A stretch of 64,000 bases of DNA from positions 62,001-126,000 of the forward strand of contig NZ_JAGYHF010000006.1 in the NCBI RefSeq assembly GCF_018336155.1, in the 5' to 3' direction. Source of the DNA: Pseudomonas rustica. GTDB taxonomy: Bacteria > Pseudomonadota > Gammaproteobacteria > Pseudomonadales > Pseudomonadaceae. The notes beneath the pieces are model-generated. The model was not told the DNA's origin and did no database searches. It worked only from the letters and a program-made list of their open reading frames with translations. The translations under genes were made by a program, and so were the position numbers. Below are positions 63,965 through 64,000 of this stretch, in pieces; position 1 is the first letter of the stretch; the number at the start of each line of letters is the position of its first letter.

Positions 63965-64000
63965 ATGAGACCACTTAGCAGTCCGGCTTGTCGGCGGTGA

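Overview
The window is a chromosomal stretch of a Pseudomonas of the P. fluorescens/P. putida type. This is judged from recognised gene content and order (davB-davA-pqqF-pqqABCDE, a bioBFHCD block, two large acyl-CoA dehydrogenases around a GGDEF gene, metXW-rdgB-hemW, proC-yggS-pilT), from GC-rich codon use, and from many REP-type palindromes between genes. No rRNA, tRNA, prophage, insertion sequence or CRISPR array was seen. Assignments come from reading the sequence and recalling families; no database search was possible.

Layout. 0-14 kb: an Lrp-type regulator, the lysine monooxygenase pathway genes davB-davA, the PQQ cofactor block (pqqF, the 24-codon pqqA, pqqB, C, D, E and an S9 peptidase), a PMP3-type membrane peptide, a truncated HTH-antitoxin-like ORF, a class III aminotransferase and a divergent LysR regulator. 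14-24 kb: three paralogous acyl-CoA dehydrogenases of about 600 residues, a membrane GGDEF protein, and a di-haem cytochrome c peroxidase-like gene broken by an in-frame TAA. The third dehydrogenase has a PsrA-type box upstream. 24-31 kb: a small flagellar-rod-like protein, the biotin operon bioBFHCD with a BirA-type operator, comF and a ModE-type regulator. 31-38 kb: a Tat-exported PhoX phosphatase, srkA, mtgA, a DUF423 protein, thiS-thiG-trmB and DUF3392. 37.5-46.5 kb: hemW-rdgB-DUF4426-metW-metX, DUF167-yggT-proC-yggS, divergent pilT and rarD. 46.5-53.5 kb: a GcvR-like ACT protein, glcB with a long leader, a single-domain response regulator, and a CRP/CBS/nucleotidyltransferase protein coupled to a DnaQ-type exonuclease. 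53.7-60 kb: an iron-uptake set (FecI-type sigma, FecR-type anti-sigma, TonB-dependent receptor, PepSY membrane protein, 59-residue membrane peptide) and a glutathione transferase. 60-64 kb: creB-creC-creD with a short ORF coupled to the end of creD.

How the genes work together. PqqA is the peptide substrate; PqqE with PqqD cross-links it, PqqF and possibly the S9 peptidase trim it, PqqB and PqqC finish the cofactor. DavB and DavA convert lysine to 5-aminovalerate. BioC/H make the pimeloyl thioester and BioF and BioD use it (BioA is not here), and BioB closes the ring. MetX/MetW feed methionine synthesis, ThiS/ThiG thiazole synthesis, and FecI/FecR probably drive the adjacent receptor gene.

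The items most worth a second look are the BirA-type operator that contains the bioB -35 and runs into comF, the nonsense-interrupted cytochrome, the mini flagellar-rod-like protein, the pqqF ribosome site held in a hairpin, the PsrA-type box, and the regional sorting of REP classes. No wholly new system could be demonstrated.
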